Part shown: positions 23,005 through 30,726 of the stretch, one piece after another
How the letters are laid out: every line of letters starts with the position of its first letter
Position numbering within the stretch: the first letter of the stretch is position 1
Assembly: GCA_902761975.1 (NCBI GenBank)
Contig: CACWMG010000006.1
Span: forward strand, 1 to 53,139
Length of the DNA stretch: 53,139 nt
Source: Candidatus Avelusimicrobium pecoris
Lineage (GTDB): Bacteria; Elusimicrobiota; Elusimicrobia; Elusimicrobiales; Elusimicrobiaceae
Reading direction: 5' to 3'
Translations under genes and position numbers: made by a program
The notes under the pieces: generated by a model
The model's database searches: none
Told to the model about the DNA's origin: nothing
What the model saw: the letters and a program-made list of their open reading frames with translations, nothing else

Positions 23005-23739
23005 ATGAAGAAAAACACCTGGATTTTAATCATGATTGTAATAGGCTTTGTGGGGGGCGGGCTGTTTTACCGACACGTAGCACAGGATCGCGATTCGCGC
23101 GGGGCTACGCGCCTGATGCGTGCCTTGGAAGAAGACGACACCCAAAAAATGGAAAAACTACTTAGCAAAGAAGAAGTTAATTTACGTGATAAATCCGGGC
23201 AGACACCGCTTTTTTATGCCGCACGCCATACGAGCCAACCCCAAGTGATTCATAAACTGCTTTTGGCCGGGGCGGATGCCTTTGCAACCGATAAATACGG
23301 CAATACCCCGCTTATGGTAGCGGCCAAAGATAACCCCAACCCCGCTATTACCCTGGCACTAGCTAAACAAGGCGGTTTTTCCAAGCGGCAAACCCGTAAT
23401 AAGAACGACGCCTTATTTTTGGCGGCCAAATATAACCGGGCGGACGTTATCAAAACTTTACTAGTGGCCAATGCCAGCCCCGCCGTAGAAGATGCGAACC
23501 AGCACCCTGCGGCAGATTATTTGGCCACAAACGAACAACTCAGCGAACAGGAAAAAACAGACCTGCGCCAAGTGATGTTAGTGTTGGAAATTTTGGAAGA
23601 GCGGGAGCTGTTTTCCCCCATAAAAGAAACCCTCAAACCCACCTTAAAACAGATGTCCGCTTCCCAGCCCAAAAAACAGGAGCCGGCCCCCGCACAAACG
23701 CAAGCGGACCCCGCTACGGCCAATTCCCCGGCTAAGTAG
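23005..23739 (+). CDS. Ankyrin-repeat protein with N-terminal membrane segment
   Basis: A 244-residue protein. A single hydrophobic segment at residues 5-23 (WILIMIVIGFVGGGLFY) anchors it or acts as an uncleaved signal. Three to four ankyrin repeats follow (about 45-180), with the motifs SGQTPLFYAARHTSQPQVIHKLLLAGADAFATD, YGNTPLMVAAKDNP and NDALFLAAKYNRADVIKTLLVANAS. The tail of about 50 residues is rich in Pro, Ala, Gln and Lys and probably disordered. Ankyrin repeats bind other proteins, but the partner is not predictable. Its transcript appears to be leaderless. Confidence 0.85.
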   Translation: MKKNTWILIMIVIGFVGGGLFYRHVAQDRDSRGATRLMRALEEDDTQKMEKLLSKEEVNLRDKSGQTPLFYAARHTSQPQVIHKLLLAGADAFATDKYGNTPLMVAAKDNPNPAITLALAKQGGFSKRQTRNKNDALFLAAKYNRADVIKTLLVANASPAVEDANQHPAADYLATNEQLSEQEKTDLRQVMLVLEILEERELFSPIKETLKPTLKQMSASQPKKQEPAPAQTQADPATANSPAK

Positions 23740-23773
23740 GGCTTTCTACCTATTCAAAACCCGCCTAAAAAGG

Positions 23774-23779
23774 TATAAT
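23774..23779 (+). promoter_or_regulatory. -10 box before gltX
   Basis: TATAAT about 32 bases before the gltX ATG, with ACGAGG as ribosome binding site in between, so this mRNA has an ordinary leader. Confidence 0.55.
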
Positions 23780-23811
23780 ATAGGTATCTATTTTCTACGA
23801 GGTTTTATACT

Positions 23812-25275
23812 ATGACAGTTCGTGTTCGTTTTGCACCTTCCCCCACGGGATTTTTACACATTGGTGGTGTACGTACCGCCTTATTTAACTATTTATTTGC
23901 CAAAAAAAATAAAGGGACGTTTCTCTTGCGCATTGAAGATACCGACGAAGAACGCTCCACCCAAGCCTCCACAGATGCTATTTTTGAAGGCATGCAATGG
24001 ATGCAACTAAACTGGGATGAGGGCCCCATGCCAGACGGCACTAACAAAGGCCCGGACGCCCCCTATTACCAAGCAATCCGCGCGGACCAGGGCATTTATA
24101 AAAAATATATCGACCAGCTAATGGCCGAAGGAAAAGCCTACAAATGCTATTGCACGGAAGAAGAACTGGAAGCTAACCGCCAAAAATGTTTGGCGGAACA
24201 CCGCCCGCCGAAATACTCCGGCAAATGCGCCCATTTAACCAAAGAAGAACAAGCCGCCTTGGAAGCCCAAGGCCGCAAATACGTTATCCGTTTCCGTATG
24301 CCGACCGAAGGCGACGTGGAATGGGATGACCTCATCCGCGGGCACGTAAAATTTGCCAGCAAAGATTTGTATGACTTGGTAATCCAAAAAACCAGCGGCT
24401 ACCCGACGTATAACTTTGCCGTAGTGGTGGACGACCATTTAATGCGCATGACGCACGTAATTCGCGGGGATGACCACATTTCCAACACGCCGGCGCAAAT
24501 TCAAATTTACCGCGCATTGGGTTGGAAAGAACCGATTTTTGCCCACCTGTCCATGATTCACGGGCCGGACGGTAAAAAACTTTCCAAACGCCATGGGGCT
24601 ACCAATGTGGTGGAGTTCCGCAACATGGGTTACTTGCCGGAAGCACTGAAAAACTATTTAGCCCTTTTAGGTTGGGCCACCAGTGACTCCCAACAAATTT
24701 TCGCCCCCGGGGAACTGGAAGAAAAATTTGATATTTCTGGCTGTCAGCCCAGCCCCGCGGTCATGGACCCCGAAAAACTAAACTGGATGAACGGGGAGTA
24801 TATCCGCGCTACCTCTTTAAGCCGCTTGACCGACCTGGCACTACCGTTTATTGAAAAAGCCGGGCTAAATATCGCGGGGGTGGACCGCAAACGCCTGGAA
24901 AACATCATTGGCCTAGAGCAAGAAAAATACAAACTCTTAACCGAAATCCCAGACCTTATCCGCTTTTTCTTTGAAGAGCCCGTAGTAGAACAAGAGGCCA
25001 TTGACAAAGTGTTCGCCAAGCCGGAAGCCAAACAGGTGCTTGAAGGCATTGCAAAAGTATATAGCCAAATGACTGATTTTACGGACGTTAATTTGGAAGC
25101 GGCCGCCCGCGCTTACGCGAAAGAAAACGGGATGAAAGCCGGGCAGATTTTCCACCCGGTGCGGGTGGCTGTTTCGGGCCGTACCCACGGGCCAACGCTT
25201 TTTAAAATGTTGGAATATATGGGGAAAGATACAGTACTGGCCCGCTTACAAAATGCGGTAAAATACTGTAAATAA
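23812..25275 (+). CDS. gltX: Glutamyl-tRNA synthetase
   Basis: A 487-residue class I synthetase. The HIGH-type motif is FAPSPTGFLHIGGVRTALFNYLFA at the N-terminus, the KMSKS-type motif is GKKLSKRHG (about residue 257), and a zinc-binding-like stretch CYCTEEELEANRQKC lies in between. The C-terminal alpha-helical anticodon-binding domain ends around residue 480. The sequence alone does not tell whether it charges only tRNA-Glu or is non-discriminating and also charges tRNA-Gln; the window has neither a glutaminyl-tRNA synthetase nor gatCAB. It appears to head an operon with the membrane protein and pilT that follow. Confidence 0.96.
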   Translation: MTVRVRFAPSPTGFLHIGGVRTALFNYLFAKKNKGTFLLRIEDTDEERSTQASTDAIFEGMQWMQLNWDEGPMPDGTNKGPDAPYYQAIRADQGIYKKYIDQLMAEGKAYKCYCTEEELEANRQKCLAEHRPPKYSGKCAHLTKEEQAALEAQGRKYVIRFRMPTEGDVEWDDLIRGHVKFASKDLYDLVIQKTSGYPTYNFAVVVDDHLMRMTHVIRGDDHISNTPAQIQIYRALGWKEPIFAHLSMIHGPDGKKLSKRHGATNVVEFRNMGYLPEALKNYLALLGWATSDSQQIFAPGELEEKFDISGCQPSPAVMDPEKLNWMNGEYIRATSLSRLTDLALPFIEKAGLNIAGVDRKRLENIIGLEQEKYKLLTEIPDLIRFFFEEPVVEQEAIDKVFAKPEAKQVLEGIAKVYSQMTDFTDVNLEAAARAYAKENGMKAGQIFHPVRVAVSGRTHGPTLFKMLEYMGKDTVLARLQNAVKYCK

Positions 25276-25296
25276 ACGAATGCACAAAGGGTTTGC

Positions 25297-26676
25297 ATGA
25301 AATATTGGTTTTTTAACGGCAACGACGTAGTAGGGCCGTTCACACTCAAAGAACTTGCTAAGCAAAAATCTTTTAGTGAAACAAGTCTCGTCTGCCCCGA
25401 AAACTTTAGTGATGATGGGGACCACTGGCAAGTGGCCCTCACATTTGCAGAGTTAAAACCACTTTTTGCGCACCCCGCGGATGAAAATAACGAGCCCGCC
25501 ACCCTGGAAAAAGAATTAGACACGCTTTTAAAAGAACGTTCCCCTTTGGCGTTTGACGAAACCCCGAGTGAGGGCCCAGGCTTGCAAATTCCGCAAAAGC
25601 CGGCTAAACCCGGCCCTATTGAAGATTATTTTAACCGCATTAAAGGGGAAGATTTGGGCGATATTTTAGGCATCCCCAACCCCAACGACAATTCCGACAT
25701 GGACCTTGCCCACGCGCTGGAAAAGCAACTGACTAAAACCACTTCTACCCGCCGGGAAAAGCAAGAAGCCGCCGCGGACGAACAAACCGTGCAGGAGCTT
25801 GCCCAAGCCGCCGCTACACACCATGTGGCCACCCTTACCGAAGTGTTTGGCCCTACTACTCCCGCCGCCACGGCTGTAGCCACGTTGCCAAAACCGGCCG
25901 AAAGCCCCTCTATGCCTACCGTGGAACCAGTCACTTTACCGGTCCTTGCGCAAGATCCCGTAGCTACAAAACAAGAACCCGTTCCCCCTGCGCAAGAGCC
26001 GGAAAAAGAGGAGTCTGCTTCTCCGTCCCAAAAAACACAACAGCCGCAAGCGGCTCCTGTGGAAATAATCCCGGACCCTGCCTTACTGCGCCGGGAAAAA
26101 GTGGAAGTCAACAGTGTGCGGGCGCGCTTAAAACAAACACAGGAAATGAAAGATTTTTTGCATGAAACGCAAAACACCCATTTAAAACGTCAGTCCGATA
26201 CACAACGCCGGGTTATTGTGATGTTACTGGCCGTACTGGCTATTATGGGCGGACTGCTTTTAGCACTGCAACTGCAAAGCTCTAAAAAAACAACTTCGCA
26301 ACCGCTACCCACCCCTAAGGTGGCTACCCCGGCCGAAGAACTCTTGGAAGAAGTACCCCCCCTCCCAGCGGCCCCCAAAACGCCGCCCACGCAAGAACAA
26401 AAAGCAATCTCTATTGTGCAAAATTATTCACTGGGGGCCCAGCGGGGGACACTGGCGAACTATTTAAGCCGCATTTATAAAACACAACTGGCCCAGGGAT
26501 ATGTGGGTGCGTGGGAAGCGGATCCCTTGTATAAAAATGCATATGTAGTAAAATATAGGTTGACCAAAACGCGCAAAGAACCTATTATATATGTATTCCA
26601 GGCTGATGTAGCCCAAGGCAAGTTAACCGGGGCCTTAAATAACATCTCACTCGATTTAGTTGGGAAAATAAATTAA
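25297..26676 (+). CDS. Membrane protein with N-terminal GYF-like domain and Pro/Ala-rich linker
   Basis: A 459-residue protein without an assigned function. The first 60 residues (MKYWFFNGNDVVGPFTLKEL, then WQVALTFAELKPLFA) fit the GYF_2/DUF4339 fold, a peptide-binding module. A long low-complexity linker rich in Pro, Glu, Thr and Ala follows (about 95-285), then one membrane segment at about 308-328 (VIVMLLAVLAIMGGLLLALQL) and an exported domain of about 100 residues after a Pro-rich stretch. The topology should be N-in. The ribosome binding site is AAAGGG. It stands 17 bases before a pilT gene, so a link to pilus assembly or envelope organisation is possible. Confidence 0.75.
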   Translation: MKYWFFNGNDVVGPFTLKELAKQKSFSETSLVCPENFSDDGDHWQVALTFAELKPLFAHPADENNEPATLEKELDTLLKERSPLAFDETPSEGPGLQIPQKPAKPGPIEDYFNRIKGEDLGDILGIPNPNDNSDMDLAHALEKQLTKTTSTRREKQEAAADEQTVQELAQAAATHHVATLTEVFGPTTPAATAVATLPKPAESPSMPTVEPVTLPVLAQDPVATKQEPVPPAQEPEKEESASPSQKTQQPQAAPVEIIPDPALLRREKVEVNSVRARLKQTQEMKDFLHETQNTHLKRQSDTQRRVIVMLLAVLAIMGGLLLALQLQSSKKTTSQPLPTPKVATPAEELLEEVPPLPAAPKTPPTQEQKAISIVQNYSLGAQRGTLANYLSRIYKTQLAQGYVGAWEADPLYKNAYVVKYRLTKTRKEPIIYVFQADVAQGKLTGALNNISLDLVGKIN

Positions 26677-26693
26677 CAAAGGGGACATAAATT

Positions 26694-27770
26694 ATGATAC
26701 TCATGGACGATCTGTTTGCACTGATGAAAGCGAAAAACGCTTCGGATATTCACCTGGTAGTAGGGGTACCCCCCGTGCTACGTATTCAAGGTAAATTGTA
26801 CGCTACCCAATTTGAATCGCTCACCAAAGAAAGCGCCCAAACGCTTATTTATTCTATCATGACGGACGAACAACGCCAACGCTTTGAAGAAGACTTAGAA
26901 TTAGATTTTTCCTTCGGTCTTAAATCCTTAGGGCGTTTGCGTGTCAACATTTATAAAGAAAAAGGGTGCATTGCCGCTGCCTTGCGTGCTATTCCCAATA
27001 CGTTCCAAACCTTTGAAGAACTCAACCTGCCGCAAGTAACTTACAATTTAATGAAACTGCACAAAGGGCTTATTTTGGTAACCGGGGCCACCGGGTCCGG
27101 TAAATCTACCTCTCTAGCCAGCATGATTAACTACTTAAATATGAACGAGAGTAGCCACATCATGTCCGTAGAAGACCCTATTGAGTTCGTCCACCCCCAC
27201 AAACGCAGTATTGTCAACCAGCGCGAAGTAGGCGGGGATACCAAAACCTTTGCCGCCGCGTTAAAACACTTTTTGCGTCAAGACCCGGATATCATCCTGG
27301 TAGGAGAGTTACGCGACCGAGAAACCATGGAAGCCTGCCTTACCCTGGCAGAAACGGGGCACTTGGTGTTTGCCACCTTGCACACCAGCGACGCAGTACA
27401 GTCCATCAACCGTATTATTGACGTGTTCCCCCCCAACCAACAACCGCAAATCCGCACGCAGTTGTCCTTCGTGCTAGAGGCTATTTTATCCCAACAGCTC
27501 ATCCCGGCCTTAAACGGCGGGCGCGCGATGGCGTGCGAAGTGTTAATTGCTAACTCGGCCGTACGCAGTTTAATCCGCGAAGGGAAAGTGGAACAAATCC
27601 TCTCCACCATGCAAACCAACGCCAGCTTAGGGATGCGCACCATGAACGAAGCCTTAGGCCAACTATACATGGAAAAGAAGATCAGCTACGAAACTGCCCT
27701 TGGCTACAGTAGCGACCAAGGCGGTCTAAAAACCTACCTACAGCAAAAATTAGGCGGTAGTTTTAATTAA
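26694..27770 (+). CDS. Type IV pilus retraction ATPase, PilT family (copy 2)
   Basis: A 358-residue PilT/PilU-type ATPase. Landmarks are an N-terminal PAS-like domain, Walker A GATGSGKSTSLASM (about residue 130), the Asp box SVEDPIEFVHPHKRS, Walker B DPDIILVGELRDRETM and the His box LAETGHLVFATLHTSD. It is clearly a paralogue of the protein at 8321-9412, with divergent N- and C-terminal parts. One copy probably acts as main retraction motor and the other as PilU-like accessory, but the sequence does not settle which. AGGGGAC precedes the ATG at 26694. An ATG nine bases later would be equally compatible. Confidence 0.9.
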   Translation: MILMDDLFALMKAKNASDIHLVVGVPPVLRIQGKLYATQFESLTKESAQTLIYSIMTDEQRQRFEEDLELDFSFGLKSLGRLRVNIYKEKGCIAAALRAIPNTFQTFEELNLPQVTYNLMKLHKGLILVTGATGSGKSTSLASMINYLNMNESSHIMSVEDPIEFVHPHKRSIVNQREVGGDTKTFAAALKHFLRQDPDIILVGELRDRETMEACLTLAETGHLVFATLHTSDAVQSINRIIDVFPPNQQPQIRTQLSFVLEAILSQQLIPALNGGRAMACEVLIANSAVRSLIREGKVEQILSTMQTNASLGMRTMNEALGQLYMEKKISYETALGYSSDQGGLKTYLQQKLGGSFN

Positions 27771-27785
27771 AAAGTAGTTATACCC

Positions 27786-27815
27786 AAAACACCCCGGCAA
27801 CCGCCGGGGTGTTTT
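27786..27815. terminator. Bidirectional terminator between pilT copy 2 and the SPL-like gene
   Basis: AAAACACCCCGGC-AACC-GCCGGGGTGTTTT, perfect 13-bp stem with T-runs on both strands, between convergent genes. Confidence 0.93.
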
Positions 27816-27831
27816 GTTAATATCCCTATTA

Positions 27832-29127
27832 TTATATTTTACTGGCTACTGCGGGGTCCTCCATACATAGGTAGACCACCGCGTGGGGGAACGTGCGGCG
27901 CAAAAGCGGCACCAAAAATTGGTACGCCTCTATACGCTGTGCTTGGCTGTAGCGCATTTTACCGTCAAAATCCAGCAAAAATTCACCGTCTAAAATGCGG
28001 TTTTTTGTAAAGCGCATTTCAATACGTTTTTTAAGCTCGCGGCTAAAGCGTAGCGTCCCCACACTAATCCAGGCAATTTTATTGTGCGGGAGCGTGTCGG
28101 CCATTTCCTGCACCGTGCGGGCGTAATCTTGCTGATACCCCTCGTAAATGACTACCGGGTCAAAGTGAAAGCCCAAGCGGTACCCGGCGCGGGCTACTTC
28201 GCACGCGGCTTGTAAGCGCGCCGTTAGGTTGGGTGTAAAATGCTCCACGTCTTGGGTAATCGGCCCCGCATTGACGGACCACGCCGCCACCACATTTTCA
28301 CACCCGCCGGCCGCCAACAGGCCGCCAATGTTGGTGCTTTTGGTTTTAAACTCAAATTGCAAATGCGGGCGGGCGCGGAAAAACGGCACAATCTGCGCGG
28401 AATATTGCGTCAAATCGTCAAACACGAGCGAGTCCGTAAACTCCCCACTGCCAATGCGGGGGCGGTCAAAGAGTCCCGCACGAAACTTTGCCCCGTCAAT
28501 TTTTGCTAAAAATTCCTCCACATTGGCGGGCAATAATACGGCGTGCAAATTTTGGTATTGTTGCAAAAAACAATACTCACACTCAAAGCGGCACCCAAAC
28601 CCCAGGTTGACTAAATTATATCCACACCCCGCCGAACCGCAACTGCACGGACAGGGTTTTAAAAAATCATACTTTTCGCGGTGGATCAGCAGTGTATCCA
28701 ACCGTTTGGAAAAATGGGGACTCCCCACCTGTGTTTTTCCGTCTGTTTCTTTAAAATCGGCCTGCGCAAATGCCGCACGCACGCGCTGGGCGAGCGGGGT
28801 ATCTTTGACGGACGTTTCTATATAAATGGTTTTAGGGGAAAAAGGCCGTGGGGTTAAATCGGCCTCTTGGGTAGAATCTAATTCCAGTTTGGGCAAATAA
28901 AATTGGTCTTTGCGGGCCGTCTTAAAATTAACCGGGTAGCGCCGCGCTAACAGCCGTTTTTTGGCACTTTCAAAATTTAAATTTTTTTCAAAGGGTAAAA
29001 TTTCTGCCAAAGGTACATCTTCGCGCTTGGCAATTTCGTACACCAGGCGCACCAATTCACGTTGTTTATTTATGCCCAGTTTAGGCAGTAACCCTAATAC
29101 ATAGGTTTCTATTTCGTTAAGTTGCAT
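27832..29127 (-). CDS. Radical SAM protein of the spore photoproduct lyase (SplB) family
   Basis: A 431-residue protein. The N-terminal part (about 1-110) carries basic helices. The radical SAM core contains the cluster motif GFGCRFECEYCFLQQYQN (C-x3-C-x2-C, about residue 178), preceded by a cysteine-rich stretch CPCSCGSAGCGYNL. SPL-type features such as SGEFTDSLVFDD and the FEFKTKSTN region follow. True SPL repairs the spore photoproduct in UV-damaged DNA; homologues in non-spore-formers have unproven roles. The start at 29127 is supported by GAGGA, and it overlaps the aldo/keto reductase stop by 19 bases, so the two are cotranscribed. Confidence 0.85.
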   Translation of the reverse strand: MQLNEIETYVLGLLPKLGINKQRELVRLVYEIAKREDVPLAEILPFEKNLNFESAKKRLLARRYPVNFKTARKDQFYLPKLELDSTQEADLTPRPFSPKTIYIETSVKDTPLAQRVRAAFAQADFKETDGKTQVGSPHFSKRLDTLLIHREKYDFLKPCPCSCGSAGCGYNLVNLGFGCRFECEYCFLQQYQNLHAVLLPANVEEFLAKIDGAKFRAGLFDRPRIGSGEFTDSLVFDDLTQYSAQIVPFFRARPHLQFEFKTKSTNIGGLLAAGGCENVVAAWSVNAGPITQDVEHFTPNLTARLQAACEVARAGYRLGFHFDPVVIYEGYQQDYARTVQEMADTLPHNKIAWISVGTLRFSRELKKRIEMRFTKNRILDGEFLLDFDGKMRYSQAQRIEAYQFLVPLLRRTFPHAVVYLCMEDPAVASKI

Positions 29128-30026
29128 AATTCCTCGTTAGAAAGTGAAAGAGAGGCCGCTTGTGCGTTTTGCATAATTTGTTGCGCGTTACGCGCCCCTA
29201 CCAGGGCACAGCTTACGCCCTCTTGCGCCAATACCCACGATAACGCTACTTGGGCCGGCAGGAGCTGATATTTGGCTGCCAACTCGTTTACGCGCGCTAC
29301 CATTTGTTGGGCGTGCACAAAGTTTTCCCCCCGGTAACATTTATAAAAATAATTGCGCGCATCCGCGCGGCGCAAATTGGGCTCTTTGTGATACTTCCCG
29401 CTTAAAATGCCCCCACACAAACTGCCATACGCCATAAAACCCACGCCGTATGAACGGCACACTTCCAACGCGGCTAGCCCTTTTTGGGGATGCAACACAG
29501 AAAGCTCCTCTTGTACGCAGTTCAGTTCCCCTGTTTGTGCCATTTGCACCAGCACTTCCGGCGGTACGTTGCACACACCTAATACACGTACTTTACCTTG
29601 CGCCTTTAAGCGCGTGAGCGTTTGCCACGCTTCTTGCCACGGAACTTTAGGGTCCAGGTAGTGAATAAAGTAGAGGTCTATATAATCCGTGCGTAAATTT
29701 TGAAGGGAATTTTCCAATTGGCGCGTGATCGTTTCGGGCCGCAAGTCGTGGTCGGTCCAGGAGCCGTTTTTTACAAGCCCGCACTTGGTGGATAAAATAA
29801 CTTGCGAACGTTTGCCCGCCAAAGCGCGGCCGAGTACCGCTTCGCTATCCCCGTAAATGGGGGCCGTATCTATTAAAGAAATGCCACTTTCTAACGCGGC
29901 AGATACCGTGTTCACCACGTCCGTAAAAGAGGTAGGTCCCCAATCGGTTCCGCCGCCCAGTGCCCACGCGCCCAGGCCCAAAGCGGGCACTTCCCATGCA
30001 CGATTTCCCAGGCGGCGTTTTAACAT
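29109..30026 (-). CDS. Aldo/keto reductase
   Basis: A 305-residue TIM-barrel NAD(P)H-dependent oxidoreductase. The start chosen at 30026 gives MLKRRLGNRAWEVPALGLGAW, the family's usual opening; an earlier in-frame start at 30062 would lie in the preceding gene. The catalytic tetrad shows as SLIDTAPIYGDSE (Asp and Tyr), LSTKCG (Lys) and LYFIHYLDP (His). NADP-binding residues appear at the end (ALVGARNAQQIMQNAQA). The substrate is unknown. The gene starts two bases after the stop of the CoA-binding protein gene. Confidence 0.88.
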   Translation of the reverse strand: MLKRRLGNRAWEVPALGLGAWALGGGTDWGPTSFTDVVNTVSAALESGISLIDTAPIYGDSEAVLGRALAGKRSQVILSTKCGLVKNGSWTDHDLRPETITRQLENSLQNLRTDYIDLYFIHYLDPKVPWQEAWQTLTRLKAQGKVRVLGVCNVPPEVLVQMAQTGELNCVQEELSVLHPQKGLAALEVCRSYGVGFMAYGSLCGGILSGKYHKEPNLRRADARNYFYKCYRGENFVHAQQMVARVNELAAKYQLLPAQVALSWVLAQEGVSCALVGARNAQQIMQNAQAASLSLSNEELCNLTK

Positions 30027-30027
30027 A

Positions 30028-30402
30028 TTACCAAAGTCCGTTTTCGGCCATAAAGCACGCATTTACGGCTTTTATTCCCGCCGCGGTGGCAAGCACAAAG
30101 GCACTGTCTTCTTGCGCGCCGGGCTGAAACCAAATTTCTTTAACGCCTTTGGCTTTGCATGCTTCTACGGCGGACAACAACCCCGCCGGAGGGATTACCA
30201 TAATTGCTACATCCACCCCACCGGGAACGTCCGCTAAAGAGGCATAAAAAGAACGTCCGTCCACGGCTCCGCCTTTGGGGTTAATACCAAAAACGTTAAA
30301 CCCCTGTTGCAGGAGCGCGTGAAAAATTTTGTAGCCGTATTTGGAGGGATTTTGCGACGCTCCAAACACGGCTATCGTTTTATTTTTTTGCAAATTAGGC
30401 AT
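30028..30402 (-). CDS. CoA-binding domain protein (YccU-like)
   Basis: A 124-residue single-domain Rossmann protein. TIAVFGASQNPSKYGYKI is the nucleotide-binding turn, followed by VFGINPKGG, VDVAIMVIPP and KEIWFQPGAQED, the signatures of the small CoA_binding family. The family's molecular role is not established. The ATG at 30402 is preferred over a TTG at 30414. It overlaps the ybaB stop by eight bases. Confidence 0.88.
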   Translation of the reverse strand: MPNLQKNKTIAVFGASQNPSKYGYKIFHALLQQGFNVFGINPKGGAVDGRSFYASLADVPGGVDVAIMVIPPAGLLSAVEACKAKGVKEIWFQPGAQEDSAFVLATAAGIKAVNACFMAENGLW

Positions 30403-30691
30403 TGGGGATTCCAAAATTGCTACCCATAGCTTGGGCGGCCATCATTTGTGTATCGCGGATGGCTTTATTAAAAGCGGCCTTGATTTCTTCGCCCAGTTCA
30501 GCCGGCGTGGCTTGTTTGGCCTCGTCAAACACGACCACTTCTTTTACTTCCATAGAGCCGTTTAAGGTAATTTCCACCCAATGTTTGGGACCTTGGGCTT
30601 TAATAACCATAGCGTCCAAACGTTTTTTCATTTCTTCCATTTGGCCTTTTAATTTCCATAAATCTTTGAGTTGTCCTAATTTATCAAACAT
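30395..30691 (-). CDS. YbaB/EbfC nucleoid-associated protein
   Basis: A 98-residue DNA-binding protein that forms a tweezer-like dimer. The start LGQLKDLWKLKGQMEEMKKRLD and the strand GPKHWVEITLNGSMEVKEVVV followed by the long helix EELGEEIKAAFNKAIRDTQMMAAQAM are typical, and the length is normal. In many genomes it lies next to dnaX and recR; here its downstream genes are the CoA-binding protein and the reductase, and addAB lies upstream. AGGAG precedes the ATG, with TACAAT further upstream. Confidence 0.93.
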   Translation of the reverse strand: MFDKLGQLKDLWKLKGQMEEMKKRLDAMVIKAQGPKHWVEITLNGSMEVKEVVVFDEAKQATPAELGEEIKAAFNKAIRDTQMMAAQAMGSNFGIPNA

Positions 30692-30726
30692 AATTTCTCC
30701 TAAATTATTTTCTTATATTGTAACTT

